Notes under the pieces: generated by a model | Seen by the model: only the letters and a program-made list of their open reading frames with translations | Databases searched by the model: none | Told to the model about the DNA's origin: nothing | In this document: in pieces, positions 36,832-45,041 of the stretch | Layout: every line of letters starts with the position of its first letter | How positions within the stretch are numbered: position 1 is the stretch's first letter | Origin: Hyphomonas sp. | GTDB taxonomy: Bacteria > Pseudomonadota > Alphaproteobacteria > Caulobacterales > Hyphomonadaceae | Assembly: GCA_016124495.1 (NCBI GenBank) | Contig: WGNP01000019.1 | Location: forward strand, 1-45,041 | Direction: 5' to 3' | DNA: 45,041 nt | Position numbers and translations under genes: made by a program

Positions 36832-37920
36832 ATGAAATACTCAAAACTCGGACACACCGGACTGGTGGTGTCGAAACTCTGCCTTGGCACGATGACGTTC
36901 GGGGGCGATAGCGGGATCTGGAAATTCATCGGCACGCAGCAGCAGGAAGAGGCCGACGCGCTGGTCAAGGCGGCGTTCAACGCCGGGATCAATTTCTTCG
37001 ATACGGCGGATGTGTATTCGGCCGGACGCTCCGAGGCGATCCTCGGGCAGGCGCTTGGCAACACGGGTCTGCCGCGGGACGAGGTCGTGGTGGCGACCAA
37101 GGTGTTCGGGCGGGTCTCGATGCCGGTGTCGGACGGGGCAAGCGCGGATGAGACGGCGGAAGCCGAACGGCGCGAGAAGCACGCGCGCAACATTTCCGGC
37201 CTGTCGCGCAAGCACATCTTTGGCGGGGTGGACGCAAGCCTCGAGCGGCTGGGGCTTGATTATATCGACCTCTACCAGGTGCACGGCACCGATCCACTGA
37301 CGCCGATCGAGGAGACGGTGGAGGCGCTGGACGCGGTCGTGCGTTCCGGCAAGGTGCGCTATGTCGGCCTCTGCAACATGCCCGCCTGGCTGATCATGAA
37401 GGCAGTCGCCTATGCCGAGAAGCGCGGGCTCGCCCGGTTCGAGAGCTGCCAGATGTATTATTCCATCGCGGGCCGAGACCTTGAACGCGAAGTGGTGCCG
37501 ATGGCGAAGGACCAGAACCTTGCGATCCTGCCCTGGAGCCCGCTGGCAGGCGGATTTCTCTCCGGCAAGTTCAGCCGCGACGGGGCCGGGCCGAACGATG
37601 CGCGCCGGACGATCTTCGACTTTCCCCCGGTGGACAAGGAGAAGGGGTTCAACATCATCGACGTGATGCGGGACATCGCCGCCAAGAAGCGCGCGACCGT
37701 GCCGCAGGTGGCACTCGGCTGGCTGCTGCACCAGAGCCATGTCACCAGCGTGATCATTGGCACACGGACGATGGAGCAGCTGGCGGACAATCTGGGCGCG
37801 GTCGACGTGGTGCTGGACGCCGCGGACCTTGCGGCGCTGGACGCCGTCTCCGCGCTGGCACCCGAGTATCCGGGATGGATGGTCGACCGGCAAGGGATGG
37901 ACCGGCGCGGGCAGGTGTGA
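36832..37920 (+). CDS. Aldo/keto reductase
   Basis: 362 residues of the AKR TIM barrel. The catalytic tetrad is Asp57 and Tyr62 in FFDTADVYSAGRSE, Lys90 in VVVATKVFG and the His of YQVHGTD. The NADPH part is IIGTRTMEQLADNLGA near the end. It resembles the YajO/Tas group that reduces carbonyl compounds; the substrate is unknown. GAGGG precedes ATG by 7 bases. It starts a series of plus-strand genes that includes a sterol-desaturase-like enzyme, a lipoprotein and an alternative oxidase. Confidence 0.92.
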   Translation: MKYSKLGHTGLVVSKLCLGTMTFGGDSGIWKFIGTQQQEEADALVKAAFNAGINFFDTADVYSAGRSEAILGQALGNTGLPRDEVVVATKVFGRVSMPVSDGASADETAEAERREKHARNISGLSRKHIFGGVDASLERLGLDYIDLYQVHGTDPLTPIEETVEALDAVVRSGKVRYVGLCNMPAWLIMKAVAYAEKRGLARFESCQMYYSIAGRDLEREVVPMAKDQNLAILPWSPLAGGFLSGKFSRDGAGPNDARRTIFDFPPVDKEKGFNIIDVMRDIAAKKRATVPQVALGWLLHQSHVTSVIIGTRTMEQLADNLGAVDVVLDAADLAALDAVSALAPEYPGWMVDRQGMDRRGQV

Positions 37921-38011
37921 GGCCCGGGTCCATCCGGATCAGGAATTCTTAAGGCCAGACTGCTATGCCTGCGACCTCAAGGCTCATAAAAACAAGCCGC
38001 CGGGTGATGTG

Positions 38012-38848
38012 ATGCAGGACTTTCTGGCGGGATTCGCCTGGCAAGCCGCCGTTCTGGGGGGGCTTACCATCGTGTTTACCGTGTTGGCGTTCCTGTCGCG
38101 GGGGCGCGCCGCGTTGCATTGGCCGAAACCGCTGCGCCAGAGCGCGGTCACCAACTTTCTTATCATCCAGTTCACCAGCCTGAACGGCGCGCTTTACCTT
38201 GTTCTGATCGCGCCGCTGGCGGTGTTCTACACATGGCTGGGTCTGCCGGTGATGGACGCTGCGGTGTGGGACAGGTTGCCGCTCGCGGTGAAGGCGCTGG
38301 CGGCGCTCGTGGTGTATGACTTCAGCCTGTACTGGGTGCACCGGATGTTGCACACCAGCGTTCTGTGGCCGGCGCATGCCGTGCACCATTCCGATCCGGA
38401 GTTGCATTTCCTGTCCTGGTCGCGCGGGCATTTCACCGAGCAGGTGGTGATTGCCGGCTGCCTCGTGTTCACCTCGTCCTGGATGGGATTCCGGCTGGAG
38501 GAGATCGCGGGCCTCGCACTGATCAAGGGCCTGCACCAGCACTATGTACATTCGAAGCTCGACTGGGATCACGGCATCTTCCGCGATGTGATTGTCTCTC
38601 CGCAATTCCATCGCTGGCACCACGCGAATGTGGCCGAGGCCTATGACAAGAACTTTGCGTCGATCTTCCCGGTCTTCGACCGGATGTTCGGGACCTATTA
38701 CAATCCGGGTTCGGCCATCGATGTGGCTACCGGCATCGCAGACAACCCGGCGAATGATTTCCTGACCCAGACCCTCTACCCGTTCCGCAAGTGGGCGGAG
38801 ATGCTGCGCGCGCGGGGCAAGGCGCCGGAACACGCGGGCGTGGTCTAG
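38012..38848 (+). CDS. Sterol desaturase / fatty acid hydroxylase superfamily protein
   Basis: 278 residues with an N-terminal membrane segment and the histidine boxes of the superfamily: YDFSLYWVHRMLH, HAVHHSDPELH and FHRWHHANVAEA, with a long membrane segment between the first two and the last. These bind two irons and oxidise lipids with O2. The function within the superfamily (sterol, sphingolipid, carotenoid or alkylglycerol oxidation) cannot be fixed. ATG 38012 follows GGGTGATG; the open frame upstream overlaps the AKR end and is not protein-like. Confidence 0.88.
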   Translation: MQDFLAGFAWQAAVLGGLTIVFTVLAFLSRGRAALHWPKPLRQSAVTNFLIIQFTSLNGALYLVLIAPLAVFYTWLGLPVMDAAVWDRLPLAVKALAALVVYDFSLYWVHRMLHTSVLWPAHAVHHSDPELHFLSWSRGHFTEQVVIAGCLVFTSSWMGFRLEEIAGLALIKGLHQHYVHSKLDWDHGIFRDVIVSPQFHRWHHANVAEAYDKNFASIFPVFDRMFGTYYNPGSAIDVATGIADNPANDFLTQTLYPFRKWAEMLRARGKAPEHAGVV

Positions 38849-38908
38849 ACTATCCAGCAAAAAGCCTTTCGGGCATGGTCAGGCATCTTTTGATGCGGAG
38901 ACCTGTTT

Positions 38909-39802
38909 ATGCGCGCCCTTTTTGCTTCCGCCTTTGCGGCGATCCTCCTGTCCGGCTGCAGCAGCGAAACACCGGAAAAGGCTGCGGAACCCGGGTCGCT
39001 TGCGCAAGAGGTCGAGACCCAGATTGCCGAGGCGCGCTCGCTGGAGCTTCTCTGGACGGCGAGCGGGTTCGAGCAGCCGGAAGGGGCCGCTCTGGCGCCT
39101 GACGGGGGCTACTTCATTTCCAATATCGGCCCAGGTCCGGAGACGGAGAAGGACGGCAATGGCTATATCTCCAGGCTGAACACGGACGGTACGGTGGCGG
39201 CGGCGAAGTTTGCCGAGGGGCTGGACGCGCCGGCGGGTCTCGCGGTGCATGAGGGGGTGCTCTATGCCGCCGACCGCGACGGCGTGGCGATGTTCGATGC
39301 CGCTACCGGAGCGGCGAAGGGCAAGGTCGTGATCGAGGGCGTCGTTTTCCTGAATGACATGACGGTCTGGAAGGGCGACGTGCTGGTCTCTGATTCCGGC
39401 ACGGCGACGATCCACAAGGTGACCCCGGAGGGCGCGAGCGTGTTTGCCACGAACGCGGGGTGGGAGGGTATCAACGGCGTCTTGGGTGATGGCGACCGGT
39501 TGCTGATTTCGACGATGACTGACGGCAAATTGATCGACATGCGCGGGCCGGGGGCCGAGACGGTAATTGCTACCGGCATGAAGGATGCGGACGGGATCGG
39601 GCTGGTTCCAGGCGGCGGGTATCTGGTCTCGAGCTGGCCGGGCGAGATTCACCATGTCAGCGAAGACGGCGTCGTCACGCTGATGATCGATACCAAGGCA
39701 GACGGTATCCTGCAGAACGACCTGTCCGTATTCGGAGATGTCGTGATCGTGCCTAACTGGGAGCCGGGTACGGTGACGGCGTGGAAGATCGCTGGGCAGT
39801 AG
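38909..39802 (+). CDS. SMP-30/gluconolactonase-like beta-propeller lipoprotein
   Basis: 297 residues: a lipoprotein signal ending in LLSGC (Cys17), a short acidic linker and a six-bladed-type propeller with repeating strands such as LAVHEGVLYAADRDGVAMFD, VFLNDMTVWKGDVLVSDSGT and VPGGGYLVSSWPGEIHHVSE. The ordered glutamate and asparagine positions (QPEGAAL, FLNDM, SDSG) match the metal site of SMP-30 and gluconolactonase relatives. It should act in the periplasm on a lactone or ester. GGAG lies 8 bases before ATG. Confidence 0.85.
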   Translation: MRALFASAFAAILLSGCSSETPEKAAEPGSLAQEVETQIAEARSLELLWTASGFEQPEGAALAPDGGYFISNIGPGPETEKDGNGYISRLNTDGTVAAAKFAEGLDAPAGLAVHEGVLYAADRDGVAMFDAATGAAKGKVVIEGVVFLNDMTVWKGDVLVSDSGTATIHKVTPEGASVFATNAGWEGINGVLGDGDRLLISTMTDGKLIDMRGPGAETVIATGMKDADGIGLVPGGGYLVSSWPGEIHHVSEDGVVTLMIDTKADGILQNDLSVFGDVVIVPNWEPGTVTAWKIAGQ

Positions 39803-39876
39803 GGCCTGCGACGGCTTGTCCGGGCCAGGGCGGGTTGTCTGGAAGCCGCTGTAGCCCATTTCGAGGAGAAGAGGTG

Positions 39877-40575
39877 ATGCCCATGGCTTTTGACCAGAAT
39901 TCCCCGCTCTCGATGCCGCTGGAGTACCGGCATAGCCCGAAGGACATGTCCGACCGGGTCGCCTACGGACTGACCAGGATGCTGCGCTTCCTTGCGGATA
40001 CGTTTTTCCGTAAGCGCTACGGGCACCGGGCTATTGTGCTGGAAACGGTTGCGGCCGTGCCCGGTATGGTGGGCGGGATGCTGAACCATCTCAAAAGCCT
40101 GCGGAAATTCCAGGATGACCGGGGCTGGATCCACACATTGCTGTCGGAAGCCGAGAACGAGCGGATGCACCTGATGACCTTCATTGCGGTGGCGCATCCC
40201 AACTGGTTAGAGCGTGCGCTGATCATCTTTGCGCAGGGCGCCTTCTTCAACGCCTTCTTCGTGCTCTACCTGTTTGCGCCGCGCACGGCGCACCGGCTGG
40301 TCGGCTATTTCGAGGAAGAGGCGGTGGTCAGCTATACATCTTATCTCAACGAAATCGATTCCGGGCGTCTGCCCAATCCGCCCGCGCCGCAGGTGGCGAT
40401 CGATTACTGGAAGCTGCCGGCCAATGCGACGCTGCGCGATGTCGTGATCGTCGTACGCGAGGACGAGGCCGGGCACCGTGACGTGAACCATGCGTATGCA
40501 GAAGAACTCCGCACCGGGCGCAGCGAAGGCAAGCAGATTTCCGGACCCGGCGAGAAAAGTGAGCTGGCGCCATAG
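39877..40575 (+). CDS. aox: Alternative oxidase
   Basis: 232 residues with the di-iron ligands of ubiquinol alternative oxidases in order: LETVAAVPG (Glu56), NERMHLM (Glu95, His98), EEEAVVSY (146-153) and EDEAGHRDVNH (Glu197, His200). The enzyme reduces O2 to water with ubiquinol without pumping protons and is bound to the inner face of the membrane. It lacks the plant N-terminal extension. The usual DEAHHRDVNH reads DEAGHRDVNH, so the histidine before His200 is replaced by glycine while the iron ligand His200 stays. GAGGAG lies 8 bases before ATG 39877. The 3' end faces grpE. Confidence 0.9.
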   Translation: MPMAFDQNSPLSMPLEYRHSPKDMSDRVAYGLTRMLRFLADTFFRKRYGHRAIVLETVAAVPGMVGGMLNHLKSLRKFQDDRGWIHTLLSEAENERMHLMTFIAVAHPNWLERALIIFAQGAFFNAFFVLYLFAPRTAHRLVGYFEEEAVVSYTSYLNEIDSGRLPNPPAPQVAIDYWKLPANATLRDVVIVVREDEAGHRDVNHAYAEELRTGRSEGKQISGPGEKSELAP

Positions 40576-40578
40576 CGC

Positions 40579-41142
40579 CTAGTTCGCCTGCCCGAGGCTG
40601 ACCGCCACCATCGCGGCGCGCAGGGTGCGTTCGCCGATGCGCCAGCCGGGCTGGAAGAGTTCGGCGATGGTGCCGGCCGGTTGGGGCGAGGGGATCTGCG
40701 CGACGGCCTGGTGGACGTTCGGGTCGAATGTGCTGCCCGGAGACGCATCGATTTCCTGCACATTGTGGCGGGTGAAGACCGTATGCAGTTCCTTCTGCGT
40801 CATCTCGATGCCGCCGAGCAGGTTCTTGCCCGCTTCGGTGAGCGTCTCGCGGTCGGCGTCCGGCAGGGCGGCGAGAGCGCGGGCGAGATTGTCGGCGACA
40901 TTCAAGAGGTCGCCCGCAAACTTGCCGATGCCGTAGACGCGGGCTTCGGAAACCTCGCGTTCGGCCCGCTTGCGGGTATTGTCGAGGTCCGCGTAGAGGC
41001 GGAGGAACTGCGTACGCAGCTCTTCCTTCTCGGTTTCCAGCCGGGCGATCACCTCTTCAGGCGGCGGAGCTGCGGTGTCCGCAGACGCTTCGTGCGCTGC
41101 TTCAAGATCGGCGGTTTCGTTCTCGTTCGATATATCGCTCAT
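40579..41142 (-). CDS. grpE: GrpE, nucleotide exchange factor of DnaK
   Basis: 187 residues. A long acidic N-terminal helix leads to the dimer core with [20 protein letters not shown] and the beta-domain signature [30 protein letters not shown]. GrpE releases ADP from DnaK. The ATG overlaps the hrcA stop by 4 bases, so the two are translated together, a common arrangement in this class. Confidence 0.96.
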   Translation of the reverse strand: MSDISNENETADLEAAHEASADTAAPPPEEVIARLETEKEELRTQFLRLYADLDNTRKRAEREVSEARVYGIGKFAGDLLNVADNLARALAALPDADRETLTEAGKNLLGGIEMTQKELHTVFTRHNVQEIDASPGSTFDPNVHQAVAQIPSPQPAGTIAELFQPGWRIGERTLRAAMVAVSLGQAN

Positions 41143-42236
41143 GACTTTCCATCCTTGCCGCGCCGGCCAGCCAGAATTTCGCCGACCACTTTCGCGGTAT
41201 AATCCACCATCGGGATGACCCGGGCATAGTTGAGCCGCGTTGGCCCGATGACGCCGAGTGCCCCGATCACCTGCTTGGTCCCACCCATATAGGGAGCCAC
41301 AATCACACTTGAACCCGACAACGGGAAAAGCCTGTTCTCGGCGCCAATGAACAGGCGCACGCCTTCGGCGTCGCGGGTCGTGTCGAGGATCTCGAGCAGG
41401 CTCTGCTGGCGTTCGAGCTCGTTGAACAGCTGGCGCACCCGGTCGAGGTCCTCGGCGGCTTTGGCGTCCTCGAGCAGGTTGGCCCGGCCTCGCACGATCA
41501 GGCTTCGGCCACGGCCGGGCGCGTCACCACCCCATTGGGCGAGGCCGGCCTCGACGAGGGCGGTGGCTGCGGTGTCGAGCGCGGCGCGGCGCGTGCGCAG
41601 TTCCTCGCGCACTTCGTTTGTGGCTTCCGCCAGCGTGCGGCCCTTGAGGCGGGTAGAGAGATAGTTGCCGGCCTCGATCAGCGTGGTGAGGGGCAGGCCT
41701 TCGGGCACCTTGAGGAATCGGTTTTCGACATCGCCGTCCTCGGTCACCAGCACGCAGAGCGCGTCCCCGCCGGCGAGGGGGACGAATTCGACATGCCGGA
41801 CGGGGGCGTCGCGGGTGGGCGAGGAGACGAGGCCTGCGCCGCCAGTGAGTCCGGAGAGGATGCCGGAGGCCTCGCCAAGCACGCTTTCAAAGTCGGCGCC
41901 GGCAGCGGCGAGGCGGTCATCGATGGCTTTCTTGTCAAGTCTAGAAGGTTCGCCGTATTCGAGGAAGCCGTCGACGAAGAGACGCAGGCCCCGGTGGGTC
42001 GGGGCGCGGCCAGCGGAGATGTGCGGGGCGTCGAGGAGACCAAGCTCGGTCAGGTCGGCCATAACGTTGCGGATCGAGGCGGGGGAGAGCTGGATGCCGC
42101 TTTTCGACAGGGTGCGCGAGCCGACCGGCTCGCCTGTGGCCAGGTAGCCCTCGACGATCTCCCGGAATATGTCGCGGGAGCGCTGGTCCAGGCGCTGCAT
42201 CAGGGAATTGGTCTCAAAACGCTCGGCCATGCTCAT
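41139..42236 (-). CDS. hrcA: Heat-inducible transcription repressor HrcA
   Basis: 365 residues. An N-terminal winged helix ([20 protein letters not shown] with [18 protein letters not shown]) is followed by the GAF-like insert and the C-terminal [20 protein letters not shown] signature. It represses operons through the CIRCE inverted repeat with GroEL as modulator. I could not find a CIRCE copy (TTAGCACTC-N9-GAGTGCTAA) in this window, so its targets lie elsewhere. The start could also be ATG 42230. No clear ribosome site is seen. Confidence 0.95.
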   Translation of the reverse strand: MSMAERFETNSLMQRLDQRSRDIFREIVEGYLATGEPVGSRTLSKSGIQLSPASIRNVMADLTELGLLDAPHISAGRAPTHRGLRLFVDGFLEYGEPSRLDKKAIDDRLAAAGADFESVLGEASGILSGLTGGAGLVSSPTRDAPVRHVEFVPLAGGDALCVLVTEDGDVENRFLKVPEGLPLTTLIEAGNYLSTRLKGRTLAEATNEVREELRTRRAALDTAATALVEAGLAQWGGDAPGRGRSLIVRGRANLLEDAKAAEDLDRVRQLFNELERQQSLLEILDTTRDAEGVRLFIGAENRLFPLSGSSVIVAPYMGGTKQVIGALGVIGPTRLNYARVIPMVDYTAKVVGEILAGRRGKDGKS

Positions 42237-42293
42237 GGAGTAAGGAGCGGAGCGTCCGGGTTCAATAGGCCAGCCGCTGCGCAGGTCTGTAAA

Positions 42294-43964
42294 TCAGCTG
42301 AGGCCTTCGATCTGGCCGGCGGCGTTCAGGTGCATGATCTCGGCGGCAGGGTGGCGGGGCAGGCCGGGCATGGTCATTATGTCGCCGCAGATCGCCGCGA
42401 CGAAGCCGGCCCCGGCCGAAAGGCGTACCTCGCGCAGGCGCACGACATGGCCTTCGGGCGCGCCGAGCAGGGCCGGATCGGTCGAGAAGCTGTACTGGGT
42501 CTTCGCCATGCAGACGGGTAGCGTGCCAAACCCGGCGGCCTCCCATGCCTTGAGCTGGCTGAGGACGGCGCGTGTCGTCTCGACCCGTCCGGCGCGGTAG
42601 ATGCTGCGGGCCACAGTCTCGATCTTTTCGAAAAGGGGCATGTCGTCCGGATACAGAAGTTTGAACGGCTCGGCCCGCCGGGCGGTGAGTTCGGTGACCG
42701 CGCGGGCGAGGGCCTCAGCGCCGCGTCCGCCTTCGGCCCAGTGGGTGCACAGCTCCACCGGCACCCCGAGCCTGGCGCAATAGGCTTCGATGGCCGAGAT
42801 CTCGGCGGATGTGTCGGTGTTGAACTGGTTGATGGCGACGACGACCGGCAGGCCGAAGAGGCGCAGGTTCTCGATATGCCGGCCAAGGTTTGCGAGCCCT
42901 GATTCGAGCGCGCTGTAGCTAACCAAGGCCAGGTCGTCCTTGGCGAGGCCGCCGTGCATCTTCAGCGCGCGGACGGTTGCAACCAGCACGGCGGCATCCG
43001 GCACGAGATTGGCTTGCCGGCACTTGATGTTGAGGAACTTCTCGGCGCCGAGGTCGGCGCCGAAGCCGGCTTCGGTCACCACATAGTCGGCCATCTGCAA
43101 GGCCGCGCGCGTGGCGATCACGGAGTTGCAGCCATGCGCGATGTTGGCGAAGGGGCCGCCGTGGATGAAGGCCGGATTGTTCTCCAGTGTCTGGACGAGG
43201 TTCGGCTGCATCGCGTCCCTCAGCAGCACCATCATTGCGCCAACCGCCTTGATGTCGGCCGCGGTGACGGCGGCGCGCTCGCGCGTATAGCCAACGATAA
43301 TGCGCGCGAGGCGCGCCTCGAGATCGACGGCATCCCTCGCGAGGCATAGGATCGCCATCACTTCGGAGGCGACCGTGATGTCAAAACCTGTTTCCGAGGG
43401 CGAGCCGTTGCCGGGCCCGCCGAGACCGGAGACGACATTCCTCAGGCTACGGTCATTCATGTCCATCACGCGCCGCCAGGTCACGCGGCGCGGATCGATG
43501 TGTGGTTCGTGGTTCCAGTGGATGTGGTTGTCGACCATCGCGGCGAGCAGGTTGTGCGCCGAGGTGATGGCGTGGAAGTCGCCGGTGAAATGCAGGTTGA
43601 TCTCGTCCATCGGCACGACCTGAGAGAGGCCGCCGCCGGTGGCGCCGCCCTTCATACCGAAGCAGGGGCCAAGTGAGGGCTCGCGCAGACAGAGCAGTGT
43701 CTTCTCGCCGATCCGGCTGAGCGCGTCGGCGAGGCCGACGGAGGTCGTCGTCTTGCCTTCGCCGGCCGCGGTCGGGTTGATTGCGGTGACGAGGATCAGC
43801 TTGCCGAGGTTCTGCGGGCGCAGGTCCTTTATGTAGCGGGCCGAGACCTTCGCCTTGTCATGGCCGTAGGGGATGATGTCCTCTGCCGGAATGCCGAGGC
43901 GCGCCGCCACCTCGCTGATGGGACGTTTCTTCGCCGCACGCGCAATCTCGATGTCACTTGCCAT
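42294..43964 (-). CDS. fhs: Formate--tetrahydrofolate ligase
   Basis: 556 residues, the usual length. It joins formate and tetrahydrofolate with ATP to give 10-formyl-THF. The ATP site is [18 protein letters not shown], with the signature [24 protein letters not shown] text ([20 protein letters not shown]), the folate part [20 protein letters not shown] and [15 protein letters not shown] near the end. AAGGAG lies 12 bases before ATG. It sits between hrcA and rph, which are usually neighbours in alphaproteobacteria. Confidence 0.97.
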   Translation of the reverse strand: MASDIEIARAAKKRPISEVAARLGIPAEDIIPYGHDKAKVSARYIKDLRPQNLGKLILVTAINPTAAGEGKTTTSVGLADALSRIGEKTLLCLREPSLGPCFGMKGGATGGGLSQVVPMDEINLHFTGDFHAITSAHNLLAAMVDNHIHWNHEPHIDPRRVTWRRVMDMNDRSLRNVVSGLGGPGNGSPSETGFDITVASEVMAILCLARDAVDLEARLARIIVGYTRERAAVTAADIKAVGAMMVLLRDAMQPNLVQTLENNPAFIHGGPFANIAHGCNSVIATRAALQMADYVVTEAGFGADLGAEKFLNIKCRQANLVPDAAVLVATVRALKMHGGLAKDDLALVSYSALESGLANLGRHIENLRLFGLPVVVAINQFNTDTSAEISAIEAYCARLGVPVELCTHWAEGGRGAEALARAVTELTARRAEPFKLLYPDDMPLFEKIETVARSIYRAGRVETTRAVLSQLKAWEAAGFGTLPVCMAKTQYSFSTDPALLGAPEGHVVRLREVRLSAGAGFVAAICGDIMTMPGLPRHPAAEIMHLNAAGQIEGLS

Positions 43965-44056
43965 AAGTCGCTCAAACTCCTTCGCCGCATCCCTTTGCTG
44001 TGGACACGCCGCACAAAACCCGCAAATCAGGCCGCAACCTATAAGGATTCCATTCC

Positions 44057-44782
44057 ATGCCCAGTCTCATCCGCCCCTCGGGCCGCGCTTTCGATCAATT
44101 GCGCCCGATTTCCCTCGAAACCGGGGTGACCCGTTATGCCGAAGGCTCGTGCCTCGCTAAGTTCGGCCACACGCACGTGCTGTGCACCGCCAGCTGGGAA
44201 AAGGGTGTGCCGGGCTGGATGAAAGGGAAGGGCGCAGGCTGGGTGACCGGGGAGTACGGTATGCTGCCGCGTGCCACGCACACGCGCGGACGCCGCGAAG
44301 CGACGCAGGGCAAACAGTCCGGCCGCACGCAGGAAATCCAGCGCCTGATCGGCCGATCGATGCGTTCGGTCATCGATCTGGCGGCGCTCGGCGAGAACAC
44401 CATCACCATCGACTGCGATGTGGTGCAGGCCGACGGCGGCACGCGTACGGCCTCGATCACCGGCGGCTTCGTCGCCCTCGCGCTCGCCTGCAGGTATCTG
44501 CAGACGGAAGGCGTCATCAAGACAAGCCCGCTGCTGAAACAGGCGGCGGCCATTTCGGTCGGGTTGTTCCAGAACCATCCGGTTCTGGATGTCGACTATC
44601 CCGAGGATTCCAGCGGTGAGGCTGACATGAACGTCGTGATGAGTTCGGATGGCGGCTACATCGAAGTGCAGGGCACCGGCGAAGCGCGCCCGATGACGCG
44701 GCCCGAACTCGACGCGATGATGGTGCTGGCGGAGAAGGGCTGCAACGAGCTGTTTGCCGCCCAACGCCTGGCGATCGGCTAG
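44057..44782 (+). CDS. rph: Ribonuclease PH
   Basis: 241 residues of the PH-domain exonuclease that trims the 3' ends of tRNA with phosphate. Signature text is [59 protein letters not shown] (with the conserved arginines), the tRNA-contacting [20 protein letters not shown], and [24 protein letters not shown] lies 9 bases before ATG. It is divergent from fhs. Confidence 0.98.
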   Translation: MPSLIRPSGRAFDQLRPISLETGVTRYAEGSCLAKFGHTHVLCTASWEKGVPGWMKGKGAGWVTGEYGMLPRATHTRGRREATQGKQSGRTQEIQRLIGRSMRSVIDLAALGENTITIDCDVVQADGGTRTASITGGFVALALACRYLQTEGVIKTSPLLKQAAAISVGLFQNHPVLDVDYPEDSSGEADMNVVMSSDGGYIEVQGTGEARPMTRPELDAMMVLAEKGCNELFAAQRLAIG

Positions 44783-44920
44783 GCTATTCGGCGTCGGGTT
44801 TGGCGCCCGTCCAGACCACTTCCCGGCCATGGAGCGGCTCCGTCGAGAGGCTCATTTTCGCCGAGCCGCCAACGATCCTGCGGCGTCAGGGAGACGTACA
44901 TCGTAAGCGGTGCGTAGACC

Positions 44921-45041
44921 TCACAGCCTTTGAGCTTGCAGGCAGCACTTCTTGTATTTCTTTCCCGATCCGCAGGGACACGGATCATTTCGGCCGACCT
45001 TTTCGGTTCGCGGCTTGAGTTGATGGCCTGAGAGGCGGTCG
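44921..45041 (-). CDS. SEC-C zinc-motif protein, C-terminal fragment (5' part outside window)
   Basis: The minus strand is open from the window edge to TGA 44921-44923 and ends [20 protein letters not shown]. The CxCxSGKKYKxCC pattern is the SEC-C zinc-binding motif known from the SecA C-terminus, where it binds SecB and ribosomes, and found in many short proteins of unclear role. The rest of the gene is outside the window, so the whole cannot be named. Downstream in other frames there is protein-like text that could be its natural continuation (see findings). Confidence 0.7.
   Translation of the reverse strand, partial: DRLSGHQLKPRTEKVGRNDPCPCGSGKKYKKCCLQAQRL

Noticed and set aside
34492..42236. 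CIRCE elements for HrcA
   Set aside because: I searched by eye for TTAGCACTC and GAGTGCTAA upstream of dnaK, hrcA and grpE and saw none.

Overview
The window looks like chromosome of a GC-rich alphaproteobacterium, most likely of the Hyphomonadaceae/Caulobacterales type. This is inferred from gene content (hrcA-grpE with rph nearby, an ECF sigma factor with a ChrR-type partner, an IalB family protein, the alphaproteobacterial form of SerC) and from strongly GC-rich third codon positions; no rRNA or tRNA was found to confirm it.

Layout. 1-1.2 kb: right end of an IS3-type element, which has cut off the 3' end of a membrane protein gene. 1.3-4 kb: a histidine-box desaturase and two VWA paralogues, one cytoplasmic and one exported. 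4.1-5.2 kb: a dead LuxR-type regulator and a DUF4199 protein. 5.2-11.3 kb: metabolic genes (nitroreductase, MaoC hydratase, SDR, YkvA, a YhhN lysoplasmalogenase apparently started at CTG, TauD-type dioxygenase, S9 peptidase). 11.4-14.9 kb: serine synthesis, serC-GNAT-serA. 15.2-19.1 kb: PagL-like outer membrane enzyme, purA, a broken DUF465 gene and small membrane or cysteine-cluster proteins. 19.1-22.5 kb: a decayed zeta-toxin-like kinase, then thiC with an upstream hotdog-like gene behind a TPP riboswitch. 22.8-28 kb: ArsC-like protein, beta-lactamase-fold lipoprotein, phosphodiester glycosidase lipoprotein, three small ORFs, a frameshifted PfpI gene, rlmN. 28-32 kb: OmpA lipoprotein, PlsC-like acyltransferase, IalB, ECF sigma with a ChrR-like partner. 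31.6-34.4 kb: SpoU methyltransferase, membrane protein and isoaspartyl peptidase operon, quinone reductase. 34.5-36.6 kb: dnaK with a heat-shock type promoter. 36.8-40.6 kb: aldo/keto reductase, sterol-desaturase-type enzyme, SMP-30-like lipoprotein and alternative oxidase, all on the + strand. 40.6-45 kb: hrcA-grpE, fhs, rph and the end of a SEC-C protein.

Themes. The window is mostly housekeeping, with no complete mobile element, CRISPR array or prophage. Its least ordinary property is a set of small genes carrying one-base lesions or internal stops (LuxR, DUF465, a mini membrane protein, zeta toxin, PfpI, possibly two more), while every core gene is open from end to end. The best leads for new biology are the twin VWA proteins with a shared C-terminal tail, the ChrR-like protein that lacks the usual zinc ligands of its anti-sigma domain, and an uncharacterised hotdog-like gene placed under TPP riboswitch control.
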